The notes below the pieces were generated by a model that saw only the letters and a list, made by a program, of their open reading frames with translations, was not told where the DNA came from and searched no databases. The position numbers and the translations under genes are program-made. A DNA stretch of 64,000 nucleotides from Phanerochaete sordida (Eukaryota > Basidiomycota > Agaricomycetes > Polyporales > Phanerochaetaceae): NCBI GenBank assembly GCA_019973155.2, contig BPQB01000019.1:310001-374000 (forward strand), in the 5' to 3' direction. This document shows, piece by piece, positions 1 through 13,786 of the stretch (position 1 is the stretch's first letter; each line of letters begins with the position of its first letter).

Positions 1-29
1 GCAGGATCTAAGTCAAAACATTACCGTCT

Positions 30-2190
<2,161 letters not shown>

Positions 2191-2415
2191 CACGGCGAGA
2201 ATAATGAGAGGGAAAGTGCGAGGTGGTCGCGAGGACTGCTGAGGGAGGTTACGGGCGTATGCGGAATTTCAGCCGGGGGAGCCTTCAACCTTTTAGTTCG
2301 GTCTCCGCCCCAATATTCGGCTGGATGCGGTCCACGCCCTCCGGCGCCTCCTGGCCAATCAGCGAACTCACGCCTTCGGACGACGTGCACGGCGTCGGCG
2401 AGGTCCCAAAAAGCG
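2191..2415. promoter_or_regulatory. Divergent promoter between ATP1 and bL21m with two CCAAT boxes
   Basis: Only 225 bp separate the start codons of two divergently read genes for mitochondrial proteins. Two CCAAT boxes are visible on the plus strand at about 2310-2314 and 2355-2359. In fungi the HAP complex binds CCAAT in front of respiratory genes, so shared control is plausible. That link is inference from motif and gene content. Confidence 0.6.
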
Positions 2416-2936
2416 ATGGCGACGCTCTTCAGACGTAAGTCTACTCTCTTCCTCAACGTGGGCTCCTCGCATGATGCATGTGCCGCACAGCGTTCCGTCA
2501 AATCGCAAGCCGAGCGCTTCACACACAGAGTGTTCAAACCACCTCTGCCCCCGCCGCCCCGCTCGTCAACGCCCTCTCTGCAATCCGTAGCCAGCCGTCG
2601 CGATATGTTGTTGCCTCAGTAGCAGGGCGCAAGTACCTCCTGGCACCCCGCGACCTCCTCACCGTTCCGCGCCTGAAGGACGTCCGTGTCGGCGACGTGC
2701 TCGCGCTTTCGGAGATCCACGAGATCGGTTCACGCGAGTTCACGCTTCGGGGAAGCCCTACCATCCCGCCAGAGCAGGTCAGGGTGGAGGCGACAGTTGT
2801 AGAGCACACCAAGGGCAAGATGGAGGTCATCTTCAAGAAGAAGCGGCGAAAAGGTTACCAGAAGACCATCAAGCACAAGCAGACCTACACCCGTATTCGT
2901 ATTGGCAACATCGATGTCGTAGAGTCCCAGTCATAA
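2416..2936 (+). CDS. Mitochondrial large ribosomal subunit protein bL21m
   Basis: This protein of the mitochondrial ribosome large subunit has two exons (2416-2434 and 2491-2936) around a 56-bp intron with donor GTAAGT, giving 154 residues. The body from about residue 35 has the L21 fold signature: a YVVASVAGRKYLL beta start, a VGDVLAL stretch, and the C-terminal KKKRRKGYQKTIKHKQ block that matches the conserved basic L21 motif. The first 35 residues are Ser/Ala/Thr-rich and basic, consistent with a mitochondrial presequence. A later in-frame ATG at 2478 lies inside the intron, so the spliced start at 2416 is preferred: it joins in phase and gives a better presequence. Yeast calls this protein Mrpl49. 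It is read divergently from ATP1. Confidence 0.9.
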
Positions 2937-3042
2937 CCCCTTCATTTGTGGATTACGGACGCTCGGCATAATCATTCCATTGACTACATACACAGCAGGA
3001 ACATGCATTCACGATGCTGCCGACAAGAATCCTTCGACGAGC

Positions 3043-6000
3043 CTAAATCTCGCCTTCCTCCGGAGTCTCTGCTCTGGCAGGCGGCTCCTGAGGCTGCTCT
3101 GGCTCCGCTGCCGGAGGTGCCTCGGGAGCGTCGAGACGAGGACGCTGCGATTTGATGGTTAATGACGAGCACTGGTGTCGACAACGATGTACATACCTTT
3201 TCGGCCCGTTCTTCATACAACCTGTCGTCATACGCTGGGCGTTCACGCTTCTCCCTTGGGTCGCGCTCCTCCCTGTAGACCGACGTGCTGCGCTCGCGCT
3301 CGTGGTAAGGCAAGGCATCAGGCTCGTCCCAATCCGCCCGCGAAGGGCGGCGCCGCCCACTACGGTCGTAGTCCCGGTGCCGTGAGGACTTGTAGTCGTG
3401 CTCCCTGTCCTTCTCCTTGTAGTGGCCTCGGTCCCTGGAGTAGCCCCGGTCACGGGAGTAGTCGCGCGACGGTCGACGAGCCTCCTTCTCGTCATCATCG
3501 TGCTTGTGATGCCTCCGAGAGCTGCGCTCATGGTGAGAGTCGCGCTCTTCCCTGTCCCTCTCGCGGTCCTTGTGGTCTCGGTCCTTAGACCGCGCACGAT
3601 CGCGATCGTCGTCGTGAGCCTCGCGCGGTTCCTTGCGCCTGCGGCTGGTCGTTGAGCCACCGTCCTCCGAAGCTTCCCGCTCACGCTCGCGCAAGCGCTC
3701 CTGCATTGCCCCATTCAGCAAAACAAACGGCTGTACATATGCAGACTTACTCACTTTCTGCCGCTTGACGAACTTGGAGAAAGCGGCACGCCGGCCTTCA
3801 TCCTCCAGAGCCTTGAACTCGGGAAGATCTTTGATGAGCGGTATGGCCTATCGACCTATGAGCCACATAACGCGAAAGATCGGAAGCACTACGTACCTCT
3901 TCGTAGGTCATATCGACGCCGATCGGCGCCGTCAGTTTCTTGAGAGCATAGCGAAGATCGTCTTGAAGATGGCGTTGTCGCCGCTCCGCACGACGCTTCT
4001 CGTCAGCCTGCCGCTTGCTCGATTGCTCATGCATCTGGGGAGTGTCAAGTGAGTGGATGAAGTTGAGCGATTCCAAGTGCACACACCGTAGTGAAGATCT
4101 CATCCAATTCCTCCGACGACATCGCACGGACGGCCTCGTCATCTTTGATAATGGCAAGGAACTCCTCCTTGGTCGTCTCGGGCGTGAGCTTGAATGCGTG
4201 AGCCCCCTGCCCATTCTGCTGTCCACCTTCAGCCTCGCCCTCCTTTGGCGGAGCATCGGGTTGGTTTTCGTTATGACGCTTGATGATAGCCTCAACAACG
4301 CTGATCTTGTTGTCGAGCTTCTGATCAAGGCCGTCGACAATATCCCAGAAGAGCTCAAGAGGGTTCGACCCGGGGTTGCCCAGCATTTCGAGGTAGCGCT
4401 TGTCCTTGGAGAAGAGGGGGTACACCTCCTTCCACTTAGTGCGAGCCTTGATCTTCCCAGCATCGGTCAGCTCTTTGAGGAGCTCCTGTGAAAAGATCTA
4501 ACACGTAAGCAAAGCAGAGCGGTGAAGGATGGACTAGTGGGACGGACCTTGAAACCTTCTCTAGCCTTACGCTCCTTGCGCGTCTTCTCGACTTGCGCCC
4601 TGCGCATCTGCTCCTCAAACTCTCGCTCCCGTACACGGCTGTAGTCCTCGAAAGCGAGGAGAATGTCCAGCATCGGCAGCTTGCGCAGCTCCTCGTCTTC
4701 CTGCCACTCCTCCGACTCCATGACTCGCTTCTGGGCATCGCGCCACCGAGTGAGGACGTCGACCTCGAGCCTCTTGAAGAGCGCGACGACCTTCGAGATG
4801 GCACGAGAGCGTGACGCACGCGACTCTTGCTGCAGATACGATGAAGACGACAATTTACTGCGAGAAGTGAACCACGCACCATTTCCCGCTGCCTCAGCTC
4901 CGCGACATACTGCTCGAAGATCAGCCGCCGCTCGGCCTCGACCTTCGCCTGCTGCCAGATGGGGTGCTGAGCAAAGAGCTTGTCGGCTGTGGAGAAGGTC
5001 GTGTAGTGGAAGACATTGGGGTTTCCTTTGAGCATGTTGCGAATAGCGGGACGTAGCTTCGACAGCCTGGCGTCGCGCTCTTCTTGTTCCTTTTGACGGA
5101 GGTTGTCCGTGTACTGGAATCCAATATCAGCACTCGCACACACGCAGCGAGAAGTAGATGGCACACCTTCTGCCACGCAGCCTTCTTCTCCGCTAGGGTG
5201 TTGAGAGCCTTATACAACGGATCTGTGATGATAGCCCTCATAGTCTGATCCCAAGTCCAATTCGCATCGACACCTGCTTTCCTCAAGAGATGCATGAACG
5301 CCTTCTCGCCCTCCTCGACTGTGGCAAAGCCATTGTGGGGAATCACCGGGTCCTCAGGCAGGTTGGGCCTCGCAGGCAGAATGCTGTTGTTGTTGAATGG
5401 CAGAGCGCCAGTATGCTGGCCGACGGTGAGGTCCACGGCGGCCTGGCCATTGACTTGCTGCTGAGAACCGGCTTGTGAGGAGGGGTCACTGCCACCCAAA
5501 GGGTTACTGGCACCTTGCAAGGGGTTTGCACCAGACGTTCCGGTTGCGCTGCCATCACCATGAGCTGCAGGCATACAAGATCCCCCAAGCAACTCACACT
5601 AGCGCGTTATTGGGCTGGGCTTGCTTCTCGACCTTCTCGAGGAGCAGCAGCAATTCGTCTGGCATATCCCATTTCGACTCCTTCGACTCGGTCTGATGCA
5701 GTGTTAGGAGCGAAAGAAAGTGATTGTAGAGGTTGCGTACATTGTAGTAATACTTCCGTCCTCCCGAGAAATACTCCTTCCACTTGGTCTGATTCAGTGC
5801 ACGCTACAAGATGGCAGCGTCAGAAGATGCCTGATTGGAATGACTTATGCTGCACACCTCGAACGGAGTTTTCAGGTCTGCGATAATCTCAACTTCTGTT
5901 ACATGCTTCGAGACGAGCCTACACTCACCATCTGGTTTCTCCCAGACACTTTCCCGCGTACCGGTGTTGAACCAATAGGTTCGCCCTTCTGGGTTGCGAT

Positions 6001-6070
6001 GCTCCGTCTAAGGACAACATGTAAGCGTGATTCATCCTGAATCATGCGTACCACGTACCCAGACGTTCAT
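3043..6070 (-). CDS. PRP40: U1 snRNP-associated splicing factor Prp40 (WW and FF domains)
   Basis: Prp40 links the U1 snRNP at the 5' splice site to branch-point proteins. The model has 13 exons and about 800 residues. It starts at 6070 with a four-codon exon (6059-6070). The first WW domain follows directly ([24 protein letters not shown], split here for length), and the second contains [11 protein letters not shown] and ESKWDMP. Next come several FF repeats, for example around [39 protein letters not shown] and [18 protein letters not shown]. The last two exons (3197-3700, 3043-3144) add a charged tail rich in RDR, SR and HH and end in EEGEI. Other exons: 5929-6007, 5858-5877, 5741-5803, 5598-5692, 5167-5548, 4880-5113, 4548-4829, 4087-4485, 3897-4034, 3755-3847. 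The join near 5549-5597 (49-bp intron) is the only doubtful one. Confidence 0.93.
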
Positions 6071-6479
6071 TGTGCGCGCGGTGGAAGAGCAGAGTGAGCA
6101 AGTGCAAGTGCTGATCCCAGCGAGAGGTTGTCGGAGGGCGCCTCAATTCCTACTAACGTTCCACATATAGAAGGATGTTCACACGTTCATCATGACCGGA
6201 GGGCCAGGGACTTGCAGTCCGACAACTCGAATAGCCCGTCCACGGAGGAGAATGTAAGAAAGGGCTACTACGAATTCCACAAGCACTCTCCGACGAAGCG
6301 TGCTCAGGCACTCATTGCAATTGGAGAGGTCGTAGTTAATTTATGCTTGTGGGCCAACAGCTGCCCGGCGCTTGTGGCGCTGTGAAAACCGCGGTGACGG
6401 AGTCGGCGGTAGCTACACACGCACACGAACCTCCATGACCCGATGCTGAAGGCCCTCGTATAACGCTCCTCTGCTCTGC
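6071..6479. other. Intergenic, divergent promoter region
   Basis: This 409-bp gap separates the starts of PRP40 and the acidic-motif gene, so it must hold both promoters. I see no convincing ORF, repeat or TATA box in it. Confidence 0.5.
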
Positions 6480-9400
6480 ATGGACGATCTCTACAACAAT
6501 GCCTGGGGCGACTCTTCCGAATACCCTGCGTCGTCTGCAACCTGGTCGACAACTCCAGTAGTCTCGCCTGCGCAGCACGAAGAGGCGGACCTAGCGAATC
6601 CTTCATGGTCAACAGGGAACGAGGTCAAGTGGGACCAGCCTTCGGAGCATGCCTCTGAATTCGGATGGTCAACCGCGGACGCGGACGCCGGCTGGGGCCC
6701 TAGTACCTACGAAGGGATCTCCATCGAGAAACCGGAGACAGACTCGGGACCCACGGACGAGAACATTCCGACGACGCCTACTACAGAAGACACTACCGTC
6801 GAGGACACTGATGAGGACCGTTCTACTGAGTCCCCTGTTACTGAAGATGCAGCTCCAGTAGGACTCGGCTTCAGTGTGCCCGTATCCATCGAGTCGGAGT
6901 CCCTGGCAGTCATCCCGGACCCAGACGGGTTCGGTACCTTTGAGGACGCCACATCTGTCAGTGAGCTTCACTCCAAATTAGCACCTGATGTGGAGGAAGA
7001 CTCTTGGGGTTCCCCCTGGGCATCTGCACCCGCGGAAGACGAGGACGAGCCTGAGGCGAAGCGCGTAGACGAATGGGAACTCGCAAGGAAGAATAAGGAG
7101 CAGCTGGACAGAAAGGTGGTACGTATCTAGTTCTGTTATACTGCAAAGTCTCTTCACAATCGTATTACCAGCCTCCAGAACTTCTGGCTAGCATCCTCAG
7201 TCAGTGCGAGGAGTACTTCCGCGAGACAATCAAGCCTGCGGATTCCAAGAAATCCGAGAGCAAGGAAGAGCCATGGATGGCAGATTGGCGTGGTGGAATT
7301 GAGGGCATAGAGGGCCTGTGAGTAGGTCATGTCTACTATTACTCATTGTTGCTGAGTTTACGCTCTGTATGCGATGATCTGTATCAATAGTGAGGCTTCA
7401 ATGCAAACGCTCGTCCCCGAATTAACACTTCAGCCTGCTGCTCAGTTCACCAAGACAGCCATCGTCAAGAATGTGGCTGGGTGCATCCGTGTCACCAAGA
7501 ACCTGCCGCTATCGAAAGCCAGCCCCATGTCGCACTACCTCGCGGCAAAGGGCTCGACCGCCTGGGAGGCAGCAGTCAAGCAACGGAAGGGCGGTGGAGA
7601 AGACGACGTGGTTCCAGTGGGATGGCGTATAGTGGAGAATCAAAACACAGGCACTTTGGAACATCAGTCGCCCACTGTCCCGAAGTCTGGAGGTTTGTTC
7701 TCCTTCTGGTCCAAAAGGCAATCCAAGCCACCGGCTCCTGTGGCGACTACTCCGAAGGAGTCCTCGCCCACTCGTCCATCGACACCGAGTCAGTCGAATC
7801 CTCTCTCAAGAGACTCCGATAGCCAGCCCGTCAGAGCCAGCGTGGACACTACGCCATCCCCGTCGCTGTCGAGTGCCACAGACCGACAGCCGAGTCCCGC
7901 TCCCGAAACCATCCCTCGGAAGGATTCCCTGGATATTTTTGGCTCTCCTTCTTCGACTCCACCTACGACTTATGCCGACGCGCCCGAGCCTGAAGTGGAT
8001 CTACAAGCGCAACCCCTACAGCCGCCTCCATCGGCTGTCTCGAGGTTCCTCAACCGCTTCTCGCGCAAGCGAAGCTCGATAGGATCCGCCAGCCCGAGAA
8101 GCTCGCTTGCACTCTCCACTGACGACTTGGAATTTCTCTCGGACATCATTCCAAGTGCTTCTGATAACCATGACGACGATGACGACCAGCTTAAGAATCT
8201 TCACGACATGCTGAAGCCGGAACCGCTGCCACCAGCCCTGCCACCACCTCCGCTAGCACCGCCACCTCGACCAACCCCAACTGCGGGATCATCCAGTCAG
8301 CGCCCGAACGCCACATCCGCGGGACAACCTTCTGTTTTTGGCTCTACGGACTCGCTGCCGCCACCAAGCCAAGGTCAAACGCCACAAAGCGACTTGGACG
8401 ACCTGTTCGGGGCGTTCGAAACGAGCCCTTCCCCAACAAGCGCCTCAGGCACCGCAGCTATATCCGCGGCGTCGGTGCCCGCAGTGGCATCAATCGGCCG
8501 CGCACCCGCAAGGTCGCCTAGTCCGCTTATTCCTGCCACCCAATCAAGGACCTCGAGCCCGTCGCCGTTGTCGTTCTCAAATACTCTTGTTCCCACACGG
8601 ACAGAGTCACTTCCTGGTGTCCTTCCCCCGCCCTCAACTCCTCCTCTGCCGCGTTCATCGACGAACCCGTCTGAGTCCTCCATGTCGCGCAGGCCTTCCC
8701 TGAAACCGAAGGTGCCGCTATCCTTCACGATACCTGCTCCTCCGGCCGAGATATCACCCACGTTGCCTTCCGCCAGCGAGATCCCTCTCGCTCAACTATA
8801 CCCGCAAGCTGCTGCGCGCCAGCAAGCCCAGCAGTCATCTCCGGGATCCAGCCCTCAACGTGCGTCCTTGCCTGCGCAGCCTTCCCGCTCCCATACGCCT
8901 GTCATGGTGAAGGCGCCATTAAACTCGAAAACCACGAGCGCGCCTCTCTTACCTCCGCCTCCTGGGTCTTCTCAAGTGTCTGCTTCGGCAGCGACAAACC
9001 TTTTCGGAGATGATGACGACTTCGACGACTTCCAGTCTTCCACGCCGGTCATGGATAACACGAGCACATCATTCGCATTCCCGCCCCCACCGTCCGCCAC
9101 TACAAAGCTTGCATCTTTGGCACCTTTGCTTCCTCCTCCCTCCAATTTTGCATCCCCTATACGTCCATCTCCTTCAACCCCCCAGCCTTTATCGTCAGAT
9201 CCACTGAGCGACGATTTCGGCGCTTTGCTTTCGTCGTCGGCGAGCTTGGACTCGCACCGCAGTCGCAAGTCAGGGATGAACAGCACCTTCCAGTCCGACC
9301 AGTCATTACTGTCAACGCCCCAAAAGAGCAGAGCCTTCCACTTCGACGAGGTCAGCCCAGTATCGACCGCGCTCCGCACCCCCTCGCCTCCTCGCCCGCC

Positions 9401-9863
9401 GTCGAAGCCCGCGAAGCTCTCCCTCGCACTCGACCCACCGCAGATCCCCGCCCCACCATCGATACTGTCGCCCGAGGAGAAGCAGGCGCGCGTGAACCAG
9501 CACATGCGCACGCTGAGCCTCATGGAGCGCGCCGCCGCGCGCCCGGGGCAGTGGCCTGCCCCGCCGTCGCCGCTCCCGCAGGCGCTCTCGTTCGGCGTGC
9601 TCGGTGAGAAGGCGAAGAACGCGGTCGACCTCCTCGGCGACGACGAGTCCTTCGGCGCGTTCGAGTCTGAGGGCATCGCGGCCCTCCCGTCCGCGGGCCC
9701 TGGCAAGCTCGGGAGCATCGTCGAGGCGAAGGAGACGAAAGCACCGCCTGCGTGGGGAGGCATCGCGCCGCCAAGCGCAAAACCTCTACCGAGTGCGTCT
9801 ACGGGGAAGAAGGGTGCGGGCGGGCTGTCGGCACAGGATTTGTCGTTCTTCGAGGGGCTGTGA
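6480..9863 (+). CDS. Long disordered protein with acidic phenylalanine motifs, possible trafficking adaptor partner
   Basis: Three exons (6480-7118, 7172-7317, 7391-9863) give 1,085 residues. I do not recognise a folded catalytic domain. The N-terminus (about 1-210) is rich in Asp/Glu and Trp (AWGDSSEY, SWGSPWAS). A more ordered segment of roughly 160 residues follows, including PPELLASILSQCEEYF, EPWMADWRGGIEGIEGL and TKNLPLSKASPMSHYLAAKG. The rest is Pro/Ser-rich and mostly low complexity. Several short acidic-aromatic motifs stand out: DDLFGAFE, DDDDFDDFQS, DDFGALLS and DESFGAFES. Motifs of this kind bind ear domains of AP-1/GGA clathrin adaptors in other proteins, so a role in Golgi-endosome traffic is a reasonable inference, no more. 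The protein ends in DLSFFEGL. The gene converges on the first NmrA gene. Confidence 0.8.
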
Positions 9864-9992
9864 GCAGACGCTCGCACACAGGAAGTAACTTATGCATGGA
9901 ATGTAGGAATTCGATAATACACCTCAAGTGCTAACTTAATTAGCAAACTCTGGACAGACCACAGTCAGACAGTCAGCGGCTCAAGCTGCTGC

Positions 9993-11237
9993 CTACGCCT
10001 TTCCCAACGTAGCAGCGACGAGGTCCCAGTCAGGGGTCGCCCGCTTGCCGTCTTCCCCGCCCTTCAGCAAGCGAGGGTCCAGCTGACCGGTGTAATTGTT
10101 CTTCTTCATCCACTTCTCGAGCGTCATCCCGTCCGGGTTGATCTTGCGGACCCAGTCCATGTCGCGCGTGATGACGTCGTCGCGATACAGGTTCCAGAAC
10201 GCGGTGAAGTTCTGCTTCCACGTCGTCGAGCCGTCTCCGCGCGTGCGCTCGCGCGCAACGGGGTAGTCCGCGTCTTTCCAGAGGCCGAACCACTCCTCGA
10301 GGGGAAGGTGCACCGCGACAGCGGGCTGGCCCGTGACGCGCGTGAACGCGGCGACGGTGCCCTCGAGCGTCGCCATCTCGCTGGCGATCTCGAGGTCCTG
10401 CCCTGAGACCTCGGCGCGGTGGTCGAACGAATAACGCGTGAAGAAGCCGATATCCTCGAGCGCGACCATGGGGACGTGGCCCTTGCCCGCAGGGAACGCG
10501 AAGACGAAGGTCCCGTCGACGCGGCGCGTCATGGGGCCGAGGATAGGCTGGGCCACACTGTCAGAAGGCGAGACGGGGGATGGGAGAGCATGCGTACGAG
10601 TTTGAGCATGTCCATGTACGGCCCAGTGGAGATGCAGCTCCAGGAGAGCTCGCTCTCACTGACGACTGACGGCTGCGCCTTTAGGAAATCGGCGACGCGG
10701 GCCTTGCCATCGTAGTGCTCGGCCCGGTACTTGGGGTTGTATCCCGTTTTCTACACATCTATGTCAGCACACTACGTTACGTCGTCAACAGACCAATACA
10801 TGCCATACCTTGGCGACGTAGTCAAGGCTACTCCAGACGTAATGGCGGACGGTCTTGGCCTGCTTCGCAAGCTCGAAGATGCGCATGCCGAAGAAGACCT
10901 CCTTCTGCTCGCCGATCGTGAACGAATCCGTGTTCACGAACGCGCCCCATGCGCCCTGCAGTGCCTTGAGCACCACGGGAAGATCGTCGACCGCGCCTAG
11001 TGATTCTGTCAGCCGTATTTCCGTCCACGGCACCGAGAGATACGTACCCTTGACGAGCTCAACGCCCTTGGCGGCGAGCTCCTTGCCACGGCGACTGTCA
11101 GGGTCACGCGTAAGGGCGCGTATGGCGTAAGGAGAGGGCGAGCCGTCAGCAGCAGGGGCAAGGAGGGCGTCGATGACAGCGATGCCTTGGGCACCGGTGC
11201 CGCCGATGATGAAGATGACTTTCTTGTCGGAAGACAT
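9993..11237 (-). CDS. NmrA-like NAD(P)-binding protein, paralogue A
   Basis: This is a member of the NmrA / atypical short-chain dehydrogenase family, whose members bind NAD(P) and often act as redox sensors or reductases; the substrate is unknown. Four exons (9993-10547, 10598-10750, 10809-10996, 11048-11237) give 361 residues. The Rossmann glycine motif IIGGTGAQG lies at about residues 10-18. The RIFELAKQAKTVRHYVWSSLDY block fits the NmrA core. The exon lengths 188 and 153 are shared exactly with paralogues B and C, so all three derive from one ancestor. Paralogue B lies about 1.3 kb away in the same orientation. A TATAAAA box sits about 85 bp upstream of the start. Confidence 0.9.
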
Positions 11238-11560
11238 TGTTGTGGGTTAGTTTGATGTGTGAAGAGGCTGCAAGTGTTGTGTGCCAGTGCCCAGCATCCG
11301 CTTCCGACCGGGCTCTTTTATACTCCCCCACTCCAGGCAGGTCGTCAGCACTAGCCCGGCCGAATGCCTCGTCGCTGACACTACCCGTGCATGTGTTTTT
11401 CAAAGCACCGATACGCGCAGCTCGCAGAGTGCCCTGCTCATTGACGATTCAGTGAGCGTTGCCTCGGGGAATGCCCTCGGATTTTGTCATGCCCGTGGCC
11501 GAGCTTCTTGAACAGTTGCCTTACTAGGATGCCCGGGGACTGCCGAGCAGGTGAAAAAGG
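11238..11560 (-). promoter_or_regulatory. Promoter of NmrA paralogue A
   Basis: On the minus strand a TATAAAA box lies at about 11317-11323, some 85 bp before the ATG. Further upstream, a GCATGTGTT block (near 11390) and a GTTGCCTTAC.AGGA block (near 11514) recur upstream of paralogue C, and in weaker form upstream of B. The 26-bp palindrome seen near B and C is only partly recognisable here (around 11465-11495, spacing altered). Confidence 0.6.
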
Positions 11561-12534
11561 ACCTAGATGGTTCTGTTGACGATACAACCATATCCTCTAC
11601 AACTCAGAGACATCTGCGGGGCCGCCGGAGAGGTAGAGGAACTCGCCCCGACAAGTTGCAGTGAGGTATGCCAGTACTAGTGTTCGCTCCAGCGAGTCAG
11701 CATCAAGTACTAGCATCAAGCAGATATACGCACGGAGGACTGCACACTGGCAGCAATTGAGTAACGTTTTCATGAGCAGAGTCACACGATGGTGCTATCG
11801 CTGTTGCGAATCCCCCTGCTTCTGGCCGGTCCTCAGCGTGATTTTCACCTGCGTTGCCGCAGAAAGTGCGTCGGCGTGCGTCAGCGTCGCTTCGGAGAGG
11901 AATCACTGACCGCACTAAGTAACTTCTGCCAGATAATACTACTCACGCTGTCGGGGAAACGAACTCGCCGTCAGGCCATATGTACATCATCGCAAGCTTC
12001 TCTCGACTGCCACGGCGTAGTTGTAGCGTCTTCACAGGGTTAATGCTGCAGCTACGCCGTCGTCGTAACAGGTTGGGTGAATCGATGAAGGCCAACTGGC
12101 ACTTGACTCTGGAATATGATACTCGAGAGGTCACGCATATGTTTGATAGTGTCTGCGAGATACGGGGTGGAGAGTAGGAGAGTTGGGGATGTGAGACGAC
12201 CTCGGGATTGCCCCATATGGTATGCCCGGTTGCAGCTCGGCAGCTTCCGACGGTACCAACTGGAAGATCTGACCGCCGCCAAACTCACATCTCGTTAGAA
12301 CCTGATTACTAGGCCTCGGGCCTCCAGAGTGGCTCGGAATCAACGGCAAGAATGACTCGACACCTCGGCACTCGTCGATACACGAAAGGCTCTCGAAGAA
12401 ATTGGTGTACATTCAAAAATATACAATCTATGGATAATACAGCAGTTTGTGATCATGACTAGATACCACATCGATATTACTTCGAAGGACGTGCGCAGGA
12501 CTCGAAGGTCAGTCGCGCTCGGATGTAACACAAG
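11561..12534. other. Intergenic region between NmrA paralogues A and B
   Basis: This stretch of nearly 1 kb contains only short, unconvincing ORFs. Its one notable element is a 26-bp imperfect palindrome at 12203-12228, listed separately. The rest shows no gene-like feature that I can support. Confidence 0.5.
12203..12228. repeat. 26-bp imperfect palindrome, copy 1 (downstream of paralogue B)
   Basis: The layout is CGGG-N2-TGCC-N6-GGTA-N2-CCCG. The same arrangement occurs at 14038, 62167 and 63935. This copy lies about 305 bp past the stop codon of NmrA paralogue B. Confidence 0.7.
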
Positions 12535-13786
12535 TTACTGTCCCAGCTCGGCTGCAACGAGCTCGAAGTCGGGGTACGCCGACTTCCCGTCCTCGGCGTT
12601 CTTCAGGAGGTTCAGTTCGACCTCGCCGGTGTAGTTCTCCTTGCGCATCCACCTCTCGAGCGTGAGCAGGTTCGGGTTGACGCGGTGGTTCCACTCCATG
12701 TCGCGCGTGATGCGGTCGTCACGCCACATGCTGAAGAACGCGGTGAAGTTCTGCTTCCACGTCGTCGAGCCGTCGCCGACGGGGCGCTCGTTCGCGACCG
12801 GGCGGTCCGTGTTCTTCCAGTACCGGAACCACTCCTCGATCGTGAGGTGCACCGCGACGGCGGGGCGCCCGGTCACGCGCGTGAACGTCGCGACGACGCT
12901 GTCGAGCGTCGCCATCTCGCTCGCGACCTCGAGGTCCTTGCCCGAGACCTCCGCGCGGTTGTCGAACGAGTAGCGCGCGATGAAGCCGATGTCCTCGAGC
13001 GCGACCATCGGGATGTGGCCCATGTCGGTCGGGAAGGCCCACACGAGGGTCCCGTCCTTGCGGCGCGTGATGGGGCCGAGAAGGACCTGAACGAATCGAA
13101 CCGTCAGTGCCGTGAGGCGGAGCAGAGGAAGGTTACAACGCACGAATTTGAGCATGTCCATGTAGGGGCCGGACGTGAGGACGCTCCACGAGAGCTCGTC
13201 GTCGCTGACGACCGAGGGCTGGGCCTTGAGCCAGTCCGCGACACGGCCCTTGCCGTCGTAGTGCTCTGTCTTGTACTTCGGGTCGTAGTTCGCCTTCTGC
13301 TCGTCCACCCGCGTCAGCACGCCACACACAATACTAGACGAGAGACCCGGCGTGCCTTGGTGATGTAGTCCAGGTTGCCCCAGATGTAGTGGCGCACGGT
13401 CTTCGCCTGCTTCGCGAGCTCGAAGATGCGCATGCCGTAGAAGACCTCCTTCTGCTCGCCCATCGTGAAGCCGTCCGTGTTCACGAACGCGCCCCACGCG
13501 CCCTGCAGCGCGGCGAACACCGTCTGCAGGTCCTCGACCTGGCCTGCGCGGCTGTCAGCGTGGCGCGTAGCGGGGGCACAGGTGCGGACGTACCCTTGAC
13601 GAGCTCGACGCCCTTCGCCTTGAGCTCCTTCGCGCGGCGGCTCTCAGGGTCGCGCGTCAGCGCGCGGATGGCGTAAGGCGAGGGCGCGCCGTCGGCGCCC
13701 GGCGCGAGGAGCGCGTCGATGACGGCGATGCCTTGGGCGCCGGTGCCGCCGATGACGAAAATGAGCTTCTGGTCGGTAGCAGACAT
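12535..13786 (-). CDS. NmrA-like NAD(P)-binding protein, paralogue B
   Basis: Four exons (12535-13086, 13144-13296, 13356-13543, 13594-13786) give 361 residues with the same architecture as paralogues A and C. The glycine motif VIGGTGAQG lies at about residues 11-19. The protein differs from A and C in the second exon (EDLQTVFAALQGAWGAF) and in using KANYDPKYK where they use KTGYNPKYR. The second intron appears to start with GC, not GT (donor GCACGC at 13355), because only that splice restores the frame and the family sequence. The function is presumably a redox-linked NAD(P)-binding reductase or regulator; the substrate is unknown. A TATAAAA box lies about 90 bp upstream. Confidence 0.9.

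Noticed and set aside
5549..5597. A 33-37 bp intron in PRP40 ending at the first downstream AG
   Set aside because: It does not keep the reading frame and is too short; the next AG at 5549-5550 gives a 49-bp intron in frame.
8972..9877. Long minus-strand ORF of 301 codons opposite the acidic-motif gene
   Set aside because: It mirrors the Pro/Ser-rich sense frame and has no start context or domain of its own.
11465..11495. A fifth 26-bp palindrome upstream of NmrA paralogue A
   Set aside because: The CGGG, TGCC and CCCG parts can be found, but spacing and the right arm do not match, so I treat it as a diverged relic only.
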